A stretch of DNA of 37,498 nucleotides, from NCBI GenBank assembly GCA_015062805.1, contig SUTQ01000021.1, positions 1 to 37,498 on the forward strand. The letters run 5' to 3'. Numbering within the stretch: position 1 is the first letter of the stretch; each line of letters opens with the position of its first letter. Source of the stretch: Methanosphaera stadtmanae (GTDB lineage Archaea > Methanobacteriota > Methanobacteria > Methanobacteriales > Methanobacteriaceae). A model generated the notes under the pieces. It was not told the DNA's origin. It was given only the letters and a program-made list of their open reading frames with translations, and did no database searches. Position numbers and translations under genes: made by a program. Positions 8,318 to 16,961 of the stretch are shown here, one piece after another.

Positions 8318-8968
8318 ATGTATTGTAAAAAATGTGGTTTTGAAAATGATGATTCATCGAAGTTTTGTAAAAACTGTGGTGAAGCTTTAAATATTCATTC
8401 CAGCTTTAAAAAGTATAACTCAGCAACACAAAAAGATAATAGTAATGATTCTTCAAAAAATATACTTATAATCTGTTTAACTCTAATTATTATCTTCCTT
8501 CTGATTGCAGGAGCAGTATTTTATACTTCAAACAATAATGCTGATCAAAATAATGTTCCTTCATCAAATGATGTTAAAAGTTCACCTGCTCCAGAAAATA
8601 CAGATAATAATGAAGCCAAGAATACGGAAGTTACTTCAGCACAATATCCTTTGAAAATTGTCAGTGGAAGTTTTAGAACGGATAGTCCCCTACCTTCAAA
8701 AACGTACATTACTGTATATGTAGGTGCAGAACATGCCGGTGAAAATGTTAAAATCAGAGTATTTTATAGTAATGGAGGTACCAGATTAAACGCTGGAAAT
8801 ATAGTGCCAAAAACCGTTGACAGTTCAGGTTATTTTACTATGAGAACAGCAAATGAACTTAATGTTTATCCGGATCATGCTTCAATAACACTATATGACG
8901 GTAATGGAAATATTGTTGATACACAGGAAGTTAATATGAATCCTATCGGTGGTACTCAAACGTTTTAA
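8318..8968 (+). CDS. Zinc-ribbon membrane protein (216 aa)
   Basis: An N-terminal zinc ribbon (MYCKKCG, then FCKNCG: C3, C6, C17, C20) is followed by a short polar linker, one transmembrane helix (about 48-70), an Asn/Ser/Pro-rich spacer and an outer domain from about residue 105. That domain (YPLKIVSGSFRTDSPLPSKT, then YVGAEHAGENVKIRVFYSNG) looks like a beta-sandwich, with DSSGYF and a closing SITLYDGNGNIV. The predicted topology is ribbon in the cytoplasm and beta domain outside. AGGTGAT at 8308-8314 lies just before the ATG. It is the intact paralogue of the frameshifted gene immediately upstream, and the pair is probably one transcription unit. Function is unknown. Confidence 0.8.
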   Translation: MYCKKCGFENDDSSKFCKNCGEALNIHSSFKKYNSATQKDNSNDSSKNILIICLTLIIIFLLIAGAVFYTSNNNADQNNVPSSNDVKSSPAPENTDNNEAKNTEVTSAQYPLKIVSGSFRTDSPLPSKTYITVYVGAEHAGENVKIRVFYSNGGTRLNAGNIVPKTVDSSGYFTMRTANELNVYPDHASITLYDGNGNIVDTQEVNMNPIGGTQTF

Positions 8969-9037
8969 TGATGAATTTATTTAAAATTTTTTTATTCTTT
9001 TTTTGTCCAAATATTAATTAATTCTTAAATATATACT

Positions 9038-10222
9038 ATGTTTATGAATAATAAACATGAAAGTGAGAGAATCTTTACTAAATCTTTTTTTCTGATTTTT
9101 GGAGCATTACTGTTTACATCACTTGTAATGTATGCATTGATGTCAACTGTAACTGAGTATGCTACAGCCCTTGGTTCATCAGCAAGTATTGCAGGTTTAG
9201 TGTCAGGTATTTATGTTTTTGGAGGTTTATGTTCCAGAGTATACTCGGGAAATGCCCTGGAGAAGAAAGGATGGAAGAAAATTGCTTTAATATTCATGTC
9301 GATACATTTTTTAGCTTGTTTATTCTATTTTATGGTAAATGACATTAACTTACTTTTAATTGTACGCTTTATACATGGTATAGGTTTCGGTGCATCAGCC
9401 AATGCAATTGTGACAATAGCAACTGAAATTCTTCCCAAAAAACGTTTCGGTGAAGCATTTGGTTATTTCATGATTGGAACTACAATTGCAGTAGGACTGG
9501 GACCATATATTGGAGGATTTCTCTATGATTATGTTGGTTCAAACGGATGTTTTTTTGCAGCAAGCCTTTTTGCTCTAATAGCACTATTATGTATTATCAT
9601 ATTGAATGTTGATAGATTTGAACCTAAAAAGAAATATACTGATATTGAAAGTGTTTCAGTTAATGGTCTTGAAAAAATATTTGAATATAGTGCAATGCCT
9701 GTATCACTTTTTACGGCACTAACCAGTCTTGGTTATGTTTCGATTTTATCATTTTATAGATTATATGCTGTTGAAGTAAATTTAACAAGTATTTTCTCAT
9801 GGTTTTTTATCATATATTCCCTTAGTCTTGTATTAAGTCGACCTATAGCAGGTAAAATTCAGGATAATAATGGTGATAAAATTGTGTGCATTACTGGTAT
9901 ATTAGCCCAGACTCTTGGACTGTTTTTAATTGCATGGATTCCTTCAAATGTGACCGTTGTTATTTGTGCAATATGTGCTGCACTGGGTTTTGGAACTTTA
10001 AGTTCTGCTTGTACAACAATCATTACAAGAAAAGCATCTATAAATCGAAGATCTTATGCTTTGTCAACATTCTTTATTTTCTGTGATGCAACAATGGGTT
10101 TTGGACCTGCTCTGCTTGGTAGTTTTGTAAATGCAGGTTCAGGTTATGCACCCCTGTATTACATATCATCAGTGATTACATTATTGGCCTTGCCAGTTTG
10201 TTTATATGCATTAAGGAATTAA
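9038..10222 (+). CDS. Major facilitator superfamily (MFS) transporter (394 aa)
   Basis: A 12-helix MFS protein of the drug-efflux-like, prokaryotic antiporter type. After helix 2 it has a motif-A-like loop (residues about 62-81, ending NALEKKGWKK). Helix 4 has RFIHGIGFGASANAIVTIAT (motif B-like). Helix 5 has a glycine-rich GLGPYIGGFLYDYVG (motif C, typical of antiporters). A second motif-A-like loop follows helix 8 (SRPIAGKIQDNNGDK). The length is normal and the frame intact. It probably exports a drug-like or metabolic compound with proton coupling; the substrate cannot be predicted. The start is uncertain: ATG 9038 and ATG 9044 both lack a clear ribosome binding site, and a TATA-like stretch sits directly upstream (9025-9036), so a nearly leaderless message is possible. 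Confidence 0.9.
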   Translation: MFMNNKHESERIFTKSFFLIFGALLFTSLVMYALMSTVTEYATALGSSASIAGLVSGIYVFGGLCSRVYSGNALEKKGWKKIALIFMSIHFLACLFYFMVNDINLLLIVRFIHGIGFGASANAIVTIATEILPKKRFGEAFGYFMIGTTIAVGLGPYIGGFLYDYVGSNGCFFAASLFALIALLCIIILNVDRFEPKKKYTDIESVSVNGLEKIFEYSAMPVSLFTALTSLGYVSILSFYRLYAVEVNLTSIFSWFFIIYSLSLVLSRPIAGKIQDNNGDKIVCITGILAQTLGLFLIAWIPSNVTVVICAICAALGFGTLSSACTTIITRKASINRRSYALSTFFIFCDATMGFGPALLGSFVNAGSGYAPLYYISSVITLLALPVCLYALRN

Positions 10223-10685
10223 GATTAATTTATATTTCATCTGACATAAAAAATTAAGTATATTCATGTGTTTAATACCTTTTTCCGAATTATAATTAGT
10301 AAAGTTTTGTCTATACATAAAACTTTTGGAAAAAATAGAAAAATTTTTAGATATCAGTAAAAAATTTAATGCTAAAATCTATTACCATCATAATATATTT
10401 AAATATTATATAAAAAATTAGATAAAATTATATTTTTTATTGCACGATAATAATTGTTAACTCTATATAAAGTTAAAATTTATTAAAGATAACATGTTAA
10501 TATTAGGATATTTTATGTAAACTATAAATAGTAAAAGATATGTAATATCATGTGTGTTATAATTTTATTATTATTATGCGCATTTAAAATATTGTGTAGA
10601 AATATTTGTATTTCATTTGTAAAGTAAAAAATCATTTTTATCATTATTTTTTTATTGATAATATAGATCTAATCTATATAAGGGA
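10223..10685. other. Gene-free AT-rich stretch
   Basis: No coding region can be supported. Near its end lies a 6-bp inverted repeat, ATAGAT-CTA-ATCTAT (about 10663-10677), and a TATA-like TCTATATAA, just ahead of the hairpin at 10686. Confidence 0.5.
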
Positions 10686-10737
10686 AAGAGAAATAGATTG
10701 AAAGAGACACCTATTTTTCAATTTTACTATTTCTCTT
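10686..10737 (+). ncRNA. Orphan long hairpin followed by a T-run; candidate small RNA or terminator
   Basis: The outer arms AAGAGAAATAG (10686-10696) and CTATTTCTCTT (10727-10737) are perfectly complementary over 11 bp. Directly inside them ATTGAAA (10697-10703) pairs with TTTCAAT (10716-10722), with a TTTA bulge on one side only and a 12-base loop. A T-rich tract (TTATTTTTTTT) follows on the plus strand. The upstream MFS gene ends 460 bases away and the next gene starts 158 bases later, so it is not an ordinary gene-end terminator. A short independent transcript ending here, or a long 3' UTR, are both possible. Confidence 0.4.
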
Positions 10738-10895
10738 ATTTTTTTTAAAAAATTCTTAAAACTTATTTTATATTTAACTAATTTAAATTTATTCAATACC
10801 ATTCATTAATGAATTATTTAGTAATTTGATCTAAAAACCGTTGATTTATAAACTGACATATATTATTAAATACAAAAATATTTCTAGTGATACAT

Positions 10896-11492
10896 ATGGA
10901 AAAGAATAAAAAATGGTTATTGATAATTTTATTAATTATTATTATAATTCCTCTGACATATTTTGGAATTTCATTTTTACAGGAACAAACTTTCTATAAT
11001 GGAATTAAGGAAATTAGTGATATTGAAAATATAACCGATGCTGATGGTGATAAGTTAAGAAATCAAACTACACCTTCCAATAATGATATTATAGAATATC
11101 ATATCAAATCAATCAATACTACTTCAACCGAAATTTTAATGTTACAGGATTTAAAATCTAAAGTTCTCAATGATGAATATACTGAATTTATTGATATTCA
11201 GATTAATCGTTTAAATAGTGAAAATAGAACATATACTGCAATGTTAGATAATTCAAATATATATGAACAATTTAAAAATGGTCAAATAGGATCATCAAAA
11301 GCATTATCCTTAATTAATGATAATAATAAAGAAATTAGTACTTATTCAAATAAAACCAGTGAATATAAAGCAGAAGCTGATTCATTTTTAAGTGTTCATA
11401 CAGATATGAAAAATAAATTTAATGAATTAGGTATTGATGAAGATTTCCTCTACGATCAAATTGAAGAAGTGAAAACTGAAAGAATAGTTTAA
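10896..11492 (+). CDS. Membrane-anchored extracytoplasmic protein of unknown function (199 aa or slightly fewer)
   Basis: The start is ATG 10896; the GTG at 10887 belongs to the ribosome binding sequence (AGTGAT). A basic start (EKNKKW) is followed by one very hydrophobic helix (about residues 6-28). The remainder is polar, acidic and mostly helical, rich in Asn, Ser, Lys and Ile (SINTTSTEILMLQDLKSKVL, then QINRLNSENRTY). It may form an antiparallel coiled bundle outside the membrane. I recognise no family. It stands alone; a hairpin and T-rich tract (11527-11557 and on) probably end its transcript. Confidence 0.65.
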   Translation: MEKNKKWLLIILLIIIIIPLTYFGISFLQEQTFYNGIKEISDIENITDADGDKLRNQTTPSNNDIIEYHIKSINTTSTEILMLQDLKSKVLNDEYTEFIDIQINRLNSENRTYTAMLDNSNIYEQFKNGQIGSSKALSLINDNNKEISTYSNKTSEYKAEADSFLSVHTDMKNKFNELGIDEDFLYDQIEEVKTERIV

Positions 11493-11526
11493 AAAAATAT
11501 TTGACACATATTTTTTTACAAGACAG

Positions 11527-11557
11527 GTTTTAATTATATTTTATTAGTAATTAAAAC
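11527..11557 (+). terminator. Stem-loop plus T-rich tract after the gene at 10896
   Basis: GTTTTAATTA (11527-11536) and TAATTAAAAC (11548-11557) form a perfect 10-bp stem with an 11-base loop. It lies 35 bases after the stop and is followed by CTTTTTTTATTTTA. The form and position fit a terminator, although the stem is AT-rich. Confidence 0.45.
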
Positions 11558-11780
11558 TCATTACTACTTTTTTTATTTTAGTTAATTATATTCATATAAT
11601 TAGTAAAACAATAATGATATTGTTACTATATTCTTTTTATCAAATTATAATATTAATACTCCCTAAACATTAATTTTTTCTTAAAATTATTTATAATTAT
11701 ACAAATATATTATACAGTGTAATAGATTAATTATGAATTAATTATTATTGTTCAAATAAAAATAAAGGTAGGAATTGTCT

Positions 11781-14132
11781 ATGATAAATAAGAACATCAA
11801 AAGAATGTTATTATTTATTACATTATGCTTTTTACTTATAGGAATTGTAAGTGCAACAGATAATGTATCTGACGATACATCTGGCTCAACACAAACAATT
11901 ACTGAAAAATCAGCAGCAGAAGTAGAAACTGTAGCCGAAGTAGAAGATAATGTAATTGATGATAATAAAGAAGATTTTAAGAAAGACAGTAAAACAGATC
12001 AGATTAAAACTGCGACAAGTGCTAAACAGACAAAAATAACAATAGATCCTATACCAAAGGTATCTGTAGATGATAGCGTATTCATTAGTGGAACTTTTAC
12101 TGATATAAATAATAATCCTTTAAGATACACACACTTAAAAGTAGTTGTAAATGGTGAAGCTTACTACAGTCAAACCAATGACTATGGAGACTACTTTGGA
12201 GAATACTATGCCGAAACACCAGGTACTAAAACAGTTACTGTTTCATGGGCAGGAAATACAGGATATGCACCAACCACAGCAAAAACAACATTCACTGTAG
12301 ATGGACAATATCCAACATACATAAACCTAAACAATATAAAAGATGTAAACCTTGGAGATTCAGTAAGTATCAGTGGATACTACCGTTATGATCAGGCAAA
12401 ACCACTAAGACAAACAGCAATGACAATAAACATAAACGGAGCAAAATACTACGCAAGAACAAACGACAACGGATACTTTAATTATAATTATAAAACGACC
12501 AAAACTGGAACCAACACAGTAACAGTATCATACCCGGGAAACACAAGATTCAAATCAGCAACAGAAACACAAACATTCAACGTTAAATCAGCAGGACCAA
12601 TGGATACATATATTACATTAAACAATATTAACGATGTAAAAAATGGAGAATACGTAACAATTAGTGGATACTACCGTTATGATCAGGCAAAACCACTAAG
12701 ACAAACAGCAATGACAATAAACATAAACGGAGCAAAATACTACGCAAGAACAAACGACAACGGATACTTCACTTATAGCTACAAAGCTACCAAAGCCGGA
12801 ACCAACACAGTAACAGTATCATACTCAGGAAACACAAGATTCAAATCAGCATCCGTTACTAAAACATTCAATGTAAAATCTACAGGACCACAGGATACAT
12901 ACATCCTTTTAAACAATATAAATGATGTTAATAATGGACAATATGTTACAATTAGTGGATATTACTATTATGGGGATTCAAAACCATTAAGACAAACAGC
13001 AATGACAATAAACATAAACGGAGCAAAATACTACGCAAGAACAAACGACAACGGATACTTCACTTATAGCTACAAAACTACCAAAGATGGTTCAAATTCT
13101 GTTACAGTATCATATCCTGGAAACAACAACTTCAAAGCAACAAATTCCACAAAAACATTTAACGTCAAAAGTATTGGTCCTAAAACAACATATATAAAAT
13201 TAAATAATATATATGACTTCTCTTATGATGATTACACCTACATCACGGGATATTATTACTATGGAAACGACATACCCTTAATTTATACACCAATGACAAT
13301 CAATATAAATGATAAAAAATACACTACAAAAACAGATAGTGATGGATTTTTCAGTTTATATTATTCACCTGAAAAAGTTGGAAAGAATACTGTGAATGTA
13401 TCATATCCTGGAAACAATAACTTTAAGGGTGCATCAGCAACAAAAACATTCAACGTAATAATTACAAGTCCTATAGAAACAACGATAGATATGTTTATAA
13501 TGGGTGAATATGAACTTGGAAAATATATGGATATTCATGGATATTATTATTATGGTGATGGCATACCTTTAACACAAACTACTATGACTATAGATGTTGA
13601 AGGTCAAATATATCATGCTAAAACAGATAACAATGGATATTTCAGCTACAAATATAAACCAACCAAATCAGGTCCTAATATAGTTACAGTAACATTTGAT
13701 GGAAACAAAAATTTCAGAAGAGCCTCCTGTGTAAATACTATCATAGTATTGGATCTTACTCCAAAAGTAGTTACATTAAAAAGTTATTCTACCAATTATA
13801 TAGCTGATAGTACTATTGTAGGTTCAGATAACTTTTATAGTTATTATGAAACTAAAACAAATGCTCAAAGTTCTCAAGGAGTATGGGTAGAAAACAGAAA
13901 TGTGGATGCTCAAGTACTTGATGATCTCGCACCAACCAAGAGAATTTTAAGTGCTAAATTCTATTTCCGTAATAGCAATAACCAAATAAAAACAAAAACA
14001 GTTAATGCTCAATATATAGATTTTGTTAAAACATCTTTAATTAGTGGTTATACACCATTTAAAGTTGATGTAACTTATCGTGATATGACAGAACAGGATA
14101 CTGCTGAATGGTATGGACAATTTGAATATTAA
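11781..14132 (+). CDS. Secreted adhesin-like protein with six Ig-like repeats and a unique C-terminal domain
   Basis: The start is ATG 11781 after AGGTAGG (11766-11772); the TTG at 11775 is not needed. A signal peptide spans about residues 1-26 (ending GIVSA), followed by an acidic, Thr-rich linker. Six tandem ~95-residue beta-sandwich repeats then run to about residue 658. Each has the pattern T-x-I-x-L-x-N-I, V-x-I-(S/T)-G-(Y/T), PLRxTxMTININGxKYY, TNDNGYF, TVTVSYPGN and KTFNV, as in archaeal and bacterial Ig-like adhesin repeats. The last ~125 residues are different (GSDNFYSYYE, then GVWVENR, KFYFRNSNN and SGYTPFKVDVTYRD) and recur at the end of the broken gene at 19477. There is no C-terminal membrane helix or sortase motif, so attachment to the wall is unexplained. 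Repeats 2-4 are nearly identical in DNA, a sign of recent duplication or gene conversion. Confidence 0.88.
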   Translation: MINKNIKRMLLFITLCFLLIGIVSATDNVSDDTSGSTQTITEKSAAEVETVAEVEDNVIDDNKEDFKKDSKTDQIKTATSAKQTKITIDPIPKVSVDDSVFISGTFTDINNNPLRYTHLKVVVNGEAYYSQTNDYGDYFGEYYAETPGTKTVTVSWAGNTGYAPTTAKTTFTVDGQYPTYINLNNIKDVNLGDSVSISGYYRYDQAKPLRQTAMTININGAKYYARTNDNGYFNYNYKTTKTGTNTVTVSYPGNTRFKSATETQTFNVKSAGPMDTYITLNNINDVKNGEYVTISGYYRYDQAKPLRQTAMTININGAKYYARTNDNGYFTYSYKATKAGTNTVTVSYSGNTRFKSASVTKTFNVKSTGPQDTYILLNNINDVNNGQYVTISGYYYYGDSKPLRQTAMTININGAKYYARTNDNGYFTYSYKTTKDGSNSVTVSYPGNNNFKATNSTKTFNVKSIGPKTTYIKLNNIYDFSYDDYTYITGYYYYGNDIPLIYTPMTININDKKYTTKTDSDGFFSLYYSPEKVGKNTVNVSYPGNNNFKGASATKTFNVIITSPIETTIDMFIMGEYELGKYMDIHGYYYYGDGIPLTQTTMTIDVEGQIYHAKTDNNGYFSYKYKPTKSGPNIVTVTFDGNKNFRRASCVNTIIVLDLTPKVVTLKSYSTNYIADSTIVGSDNFYSYYETKTNAQSSQGVWVENRNVDAQVLDDLAPTKRILSAKFYFRNSNNQIKTKTVNAQYIDFVKTSLISGYTPFKVDVTYRDMTEQDTAEWYGQFEY
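12372..12769 (+). repeat. Perfect 107-bp direct repeats inside the adhesin gene
   Basis: The 107 bases at 12372-12478 recur without change at 12663-12769, 291 bases (97 codons) away. About 85 bases of the same sequence (from about 12989 to 13074) appear again in the fourth repeat. The flanking parts of each Ig-like repeat differ, so identity is confined to the segment from SGYYRYD to DNGYF. Confidence 0.85.
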
Positions 14133-14637
14133 CTTCTTTTTTTCATTTTTTTTATATTCATACTAAATTTTCTTTTGTAATTGAAATTTCTACAAAACTA
14201 ATGATGAATTAATATAATGTTCAAGATTCAATATATTCCAATATTAATTTTCTTTCATATTCCTTCATATCATCTCATAAGCAGATAATATTTATTAAAA
14301 AGGTGTTTTAGGGTCAGAAAAATAGTATATTTTTACTATATAAATGCTTTTTTTTATTACTATACATTAAATTAACTTGTTAAAAATAATAATTTGATTT
14401 TTACTTGGATTTTGATTAAAGATTTTTATTATCGAAATATTAAAAAAAAAACTTTAATAAACATATTTTAGTGATATTATAACCATTAATCATCACAAAA
14501 CTAATTTCAACATAAAAAGACTAAACAACTCATTAACTTGCCACTAGAATATTTCAGACAAAAAAAGATAAAGAAAATAAAAGTAAAATCATAAAATTAA
14601 CAAACTCATTTTGTAAAAATATAAAAAAAGAAAACAA
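14133..14637. other. Gene-free stretch after the adhesin
   Basis: T-rich sequence immediately after the stop (TTCTTTTTTTCATTTTTTTTA) is the likely terminator. The rest has no supportable reading frame. The last ~130 bases could be more of the decayed transposase that becomes readable from 14638, but no frame is convincing. Confidence 0.45.
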
Positions 14638-14837
14638 ATAACACATATACAAAGCCATATCGAAGATTTTTTCAAATTCCTAAAAGAATGACTGAATTTT
14701 AAACATTTTCATAAATATACAACAGAATCGACGAGAAAAACAACATATTTACTGTATTATTAGCATCTTTAATCATTAATCAAGGATACACTAGAAGAAC
14801 AGACTTACAAATGCTTTCTGAAGGACAAATAATCTAG
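14638..14837 (+). pseudogene. Remnant of an IS4-like transposase C-terminus
   Basis: Reading on the plus strand gives HIEDFFKFLKE, an in-frame TGA, then LNFKHFHKYTTESTRK. After a frameshift near 14740 it gives NIFTVLLASLIINQGY and DLQMLSEGQII, ending in TAG (14835-14837). An acidic residue followed by FFK.LK, a K-H pair and then a hydrophobic helix is the usual C-terminal pattern of DDE transposases of the IS4/IS1182 type. The remnant therefore has at least one stop and one frameshift and no detectable N-terminal part. A similar FKFLKE..GFKH pattern occurs at 36242-36481 on the other strand. The family assignment is an inference from motif only. Confidence 0.45.
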
Positions 14838-14882
14838 ACCCTTAAATGTATTATAATACTTTTTTTCCATCTTTTTTAGTAG

Positions 14883-14906
14883 TTCGTTATAGCCTGATAT
14901 AACGAA
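14883..14906. repeat. 9-bp perfect inverted repeat
   Basis: TTCGTTATA, loop GCCTGA, TATAACGAA. This is far more regular and less A/T-only than its surroundings, and it lies about 45 bases after the transposase remnant. It could be part of an IS end, a protein-binding site, or a transcript hairpin. Confidence 0.45.
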
Positions 14907-15256
14907 GTAAATTTTCATAATTTTGTATCTGAATAAAAATTTTTATCAAAAAACTATTTTTAGAAAAAAATTTCATCTTTACGAACAAAATCATTATAAA
15001 AGTATGAAAATTAAGTATGACATATACATGTAAGATTGTATATTTGGTATAATAGAAGAAAAAAAATATAAGATAAAAATATAAAATAAATATTTCGAAT
15101 TTTAATTAGACTATTTTTTCCAAACAAAAAATCGAAGTAATTTTTACATTATGTTCTCATATTATAAACCTAAACTTTTAAAAATAGGAAAACATTATTA
15201 AAAAAATCAAAATTAAAAAAAGAAGATAGATATTAAATATCCACTTTTTATTAAAG
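14907..15256. other. Gene-free stretch
   Basis: No reading frame or structured element can be supported; A-rich tracts dominate. The last ~70 bases serve as the region downstream of the minus-strand gene at 15257. Confidence 0.45.
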
Positions 15257-15625
15257 TTATGACATGTCTCCGGGACTAATAGCATTTCCTTCCATATCAT
15301 ATTGTTTGATTTTACCATTAGAATATTCAACAGTTCTAACATAACTACCATCATCAACCTGATAATTATAGTCTACAGAATCACTGACTACACTAGGCTC
15401 ATCAGATTTCTTGGAACTGCTTGATTTACTTTTCTTTTTAGTTTGTGTCTGAGTCTGTGTTGTTTGATTATCTGTTGTATTATTCGTATCATTTAAAGTA
15501 ATATTTATACTATCATTAGTTGTGTTATTTGTTTTATTATCTGTTAATGTAGTAGCTCCAATTATCAGTAGCCCACACAATATTACAGCAATTATTCCCA
15601 ATAGAATAATATTATTTGTTTTCAT
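15257..15625 (-). CDS. Small exported Asn/Thr-rich protein of unknown function (122 aa)
   Basis: The best start is ATG at 15623-15625, 6 bases after GGGGA (15632-15636); an upstream TTG would add five residues but overlaps that binding site. A signal-anchor-like hydrophobic segment (about residues 6-25) is followed by an Asn/Thr-rich stretch with many N-x-T sequons, a basic Lys/Ser run (KKKSKSSSSKK) and a short C-terminal part (DYNYQVDDGSYVRTVEYSNG, then YDMEGNAISPGD). That end looks like a small beta unit with repeated YxxGxxxxY spacing. I do not recognise a family. The Asn/Thr-rich spacer is what one expects of a protein that extends through the pseudomurein wall. It stands alone among decayed genes. 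Confidence 0.6.
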   Translation of the reverse strand: MKTNNIILLGIIAVILCGLLIIGATTLTDNKTNNTTNDSINITLNDTNNTTDNQTTQTQTQTKKKSKSSSSKKSDEPSVVSDSVDYNYQVDDGSYVRTVEYSNGKIKQYDMEGNAISPGDMS

Positions 15626-15777
15626 AAACATTCCCCACAAAATAATATTTTAATGTTTTTTCTTATTCTTATGATATTTTTAATTTCAAGATTATATAAT
15701 TTATTTTTTAATAATATTTAACTATATTCATTAATAATAGAATTATGTCTAATCTCTGATTAAATACATATGTTAGT

Positions 15778-16460
15778 TTAATCAAATCGTATAGATACGC
15801 CCTTATGATCAGATAAATGTTTATCTTCATTCCATTCACTAATATGAGGAGTACTATCAGCTATAAATTTCTTTGATATAGCTATATGATCTATACAGGA
15901 TGAACAGTCATATGTTAATAACTCAATATCACAATCAGAAAATGTTTCACAAATATTTTCTCGACCTTTATTTGTGAAGTAGTAATTACTGAAAAAACTA
16001 CAATTATAATCACCACATATACATAAGTTATATCCTTCATCAGTGAACCTACGGAAGTCCTCTATCTGTTTGATTAAATCTTTTTCATAAGAAGGGTCAC
16101 GGTTTCCAAGAATTCCCATTATCGTACCATATACAAGAAGATTACCTTTTTCTGTCTCCAATTCTAGGCAGAGTGATGTGAACTTGTAAAAAGTATCGTG
16201 TTGTTGAACAATTTTATAATTTGTATATATTGATACTCTGTGTTCTGATGATTTATAAGTAATTGGGGTATAATAACCTTCTACCTTCAATGGTTCTGGT
16301 GTAGGTGTATGACACCGATGCTTATACCCCAGATTGATAGCTTCATCATTCTCAGTCAATATAAGAATATCTGCATTAATATCTTACACTTTTTAATTAT
16401 TTCATCAAGAGATTTTCGATGTTTTAAACGTTCTACATTCCATGTTGCTATTTTAATAAT
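15778..16460 (-). pseudogene. Endonuclease/exonuclease/phosphatase (EEP) family protein, frameshifted
   Basis: All EEP catalytic motifs are readable but in two frames. The 5' frame gives IKIATWNVERLKHRK (the metal-site Asn). After a one-base loss near 16380-16383 it continues as INADILILTENDE (the Mg-binding Glu), CGDYNCS (Asp/Asn) and SDHKGVSIRFD (the terminal Asp-His). Restoring one G (AAG-GAT-ATT) gives a continuous protein. The start has also been lost: AGGGGAG (16464-16470) is followed at normal spacing by ATT-ATT-AAA, where ATG would be expected. The open stretch left after the shift (15778 to about 16359) begins only with a TTG inside the domain. The family includes nucleases and phosphatases acting on nucleic acid or lipid phosphates; the substrate is unknown. 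Confidence 0.8.
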
Positions 16461-16594
16461 AGTCTCCCCTAGTTTTTATATAATTATCTTTATAATTCTC
16501 TAAGTCTAACTGAATGAATTAATATATTTAATATATCATATGATTTTTTATTTAAACATTTAATATAAGATATTCATAACTAGTTAAAAATATT

Positions 16595-16894
16595 TTACAA
16601 TTCATCTTTTTTAAATGTTCTAGTAAATATCTTGCCAAGTCTCCAACTGGTTGCTTTAACAGTTATATCATCATCCTCTAATTCATATAATACTACTGCC
16701 ATCCTATCCTCATTGAATAATAATTTTACTCTTGGATTGTCTTTATTTGTATATAAGTATAAAAATCCTTCAGAATCATGTTGTTTTACATCAGTAAATG
16801 TGTAATCACCAATATCTATGTCCATCATGTTTCTAGGAAAATCATATTCCTGGTCTATTTTTAAGTTCTCGGATATTTCTTTTAATGTAGTCAT
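16595..16894 (-). CDS. Small acidic protein of unknown function (99 aa)
   Basis: I do not recognise this protein. ATG 16892-16894 is preceded by GGAGG (16906-16910) at an 11-base spacing. The product is acidic and appears mainly beta (DYTFTDV, GFLYLYTN, RVKLLFNE, MAVVLYELEDDDITVKATSW), with a short helix at the start (TLKEISENLKI). There is no signal peptide, membrane segment or cysteine. The frame is intact although the genes on both sides are broken, which suggests it is still under selection or only recently isolated. It is probably cytoplasmic. Confidence 0.6.
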   Translation of the reverse strand: MTTLKEISENLKIDQEYDFPRNMMDIDIGDYTFTDVKQHDSEGFLYLYTNKDNPRVKLLFNEDRMAVVLYELEDDDITVKATSWRLGKIFTRTFKKDEL

Positions 16895-16961
16895 ATATCA
16901 TCATTCCTCCATATATTAAGATAATCCTGTTTATTTTTTTTATGAAATAAATATAAAAATA

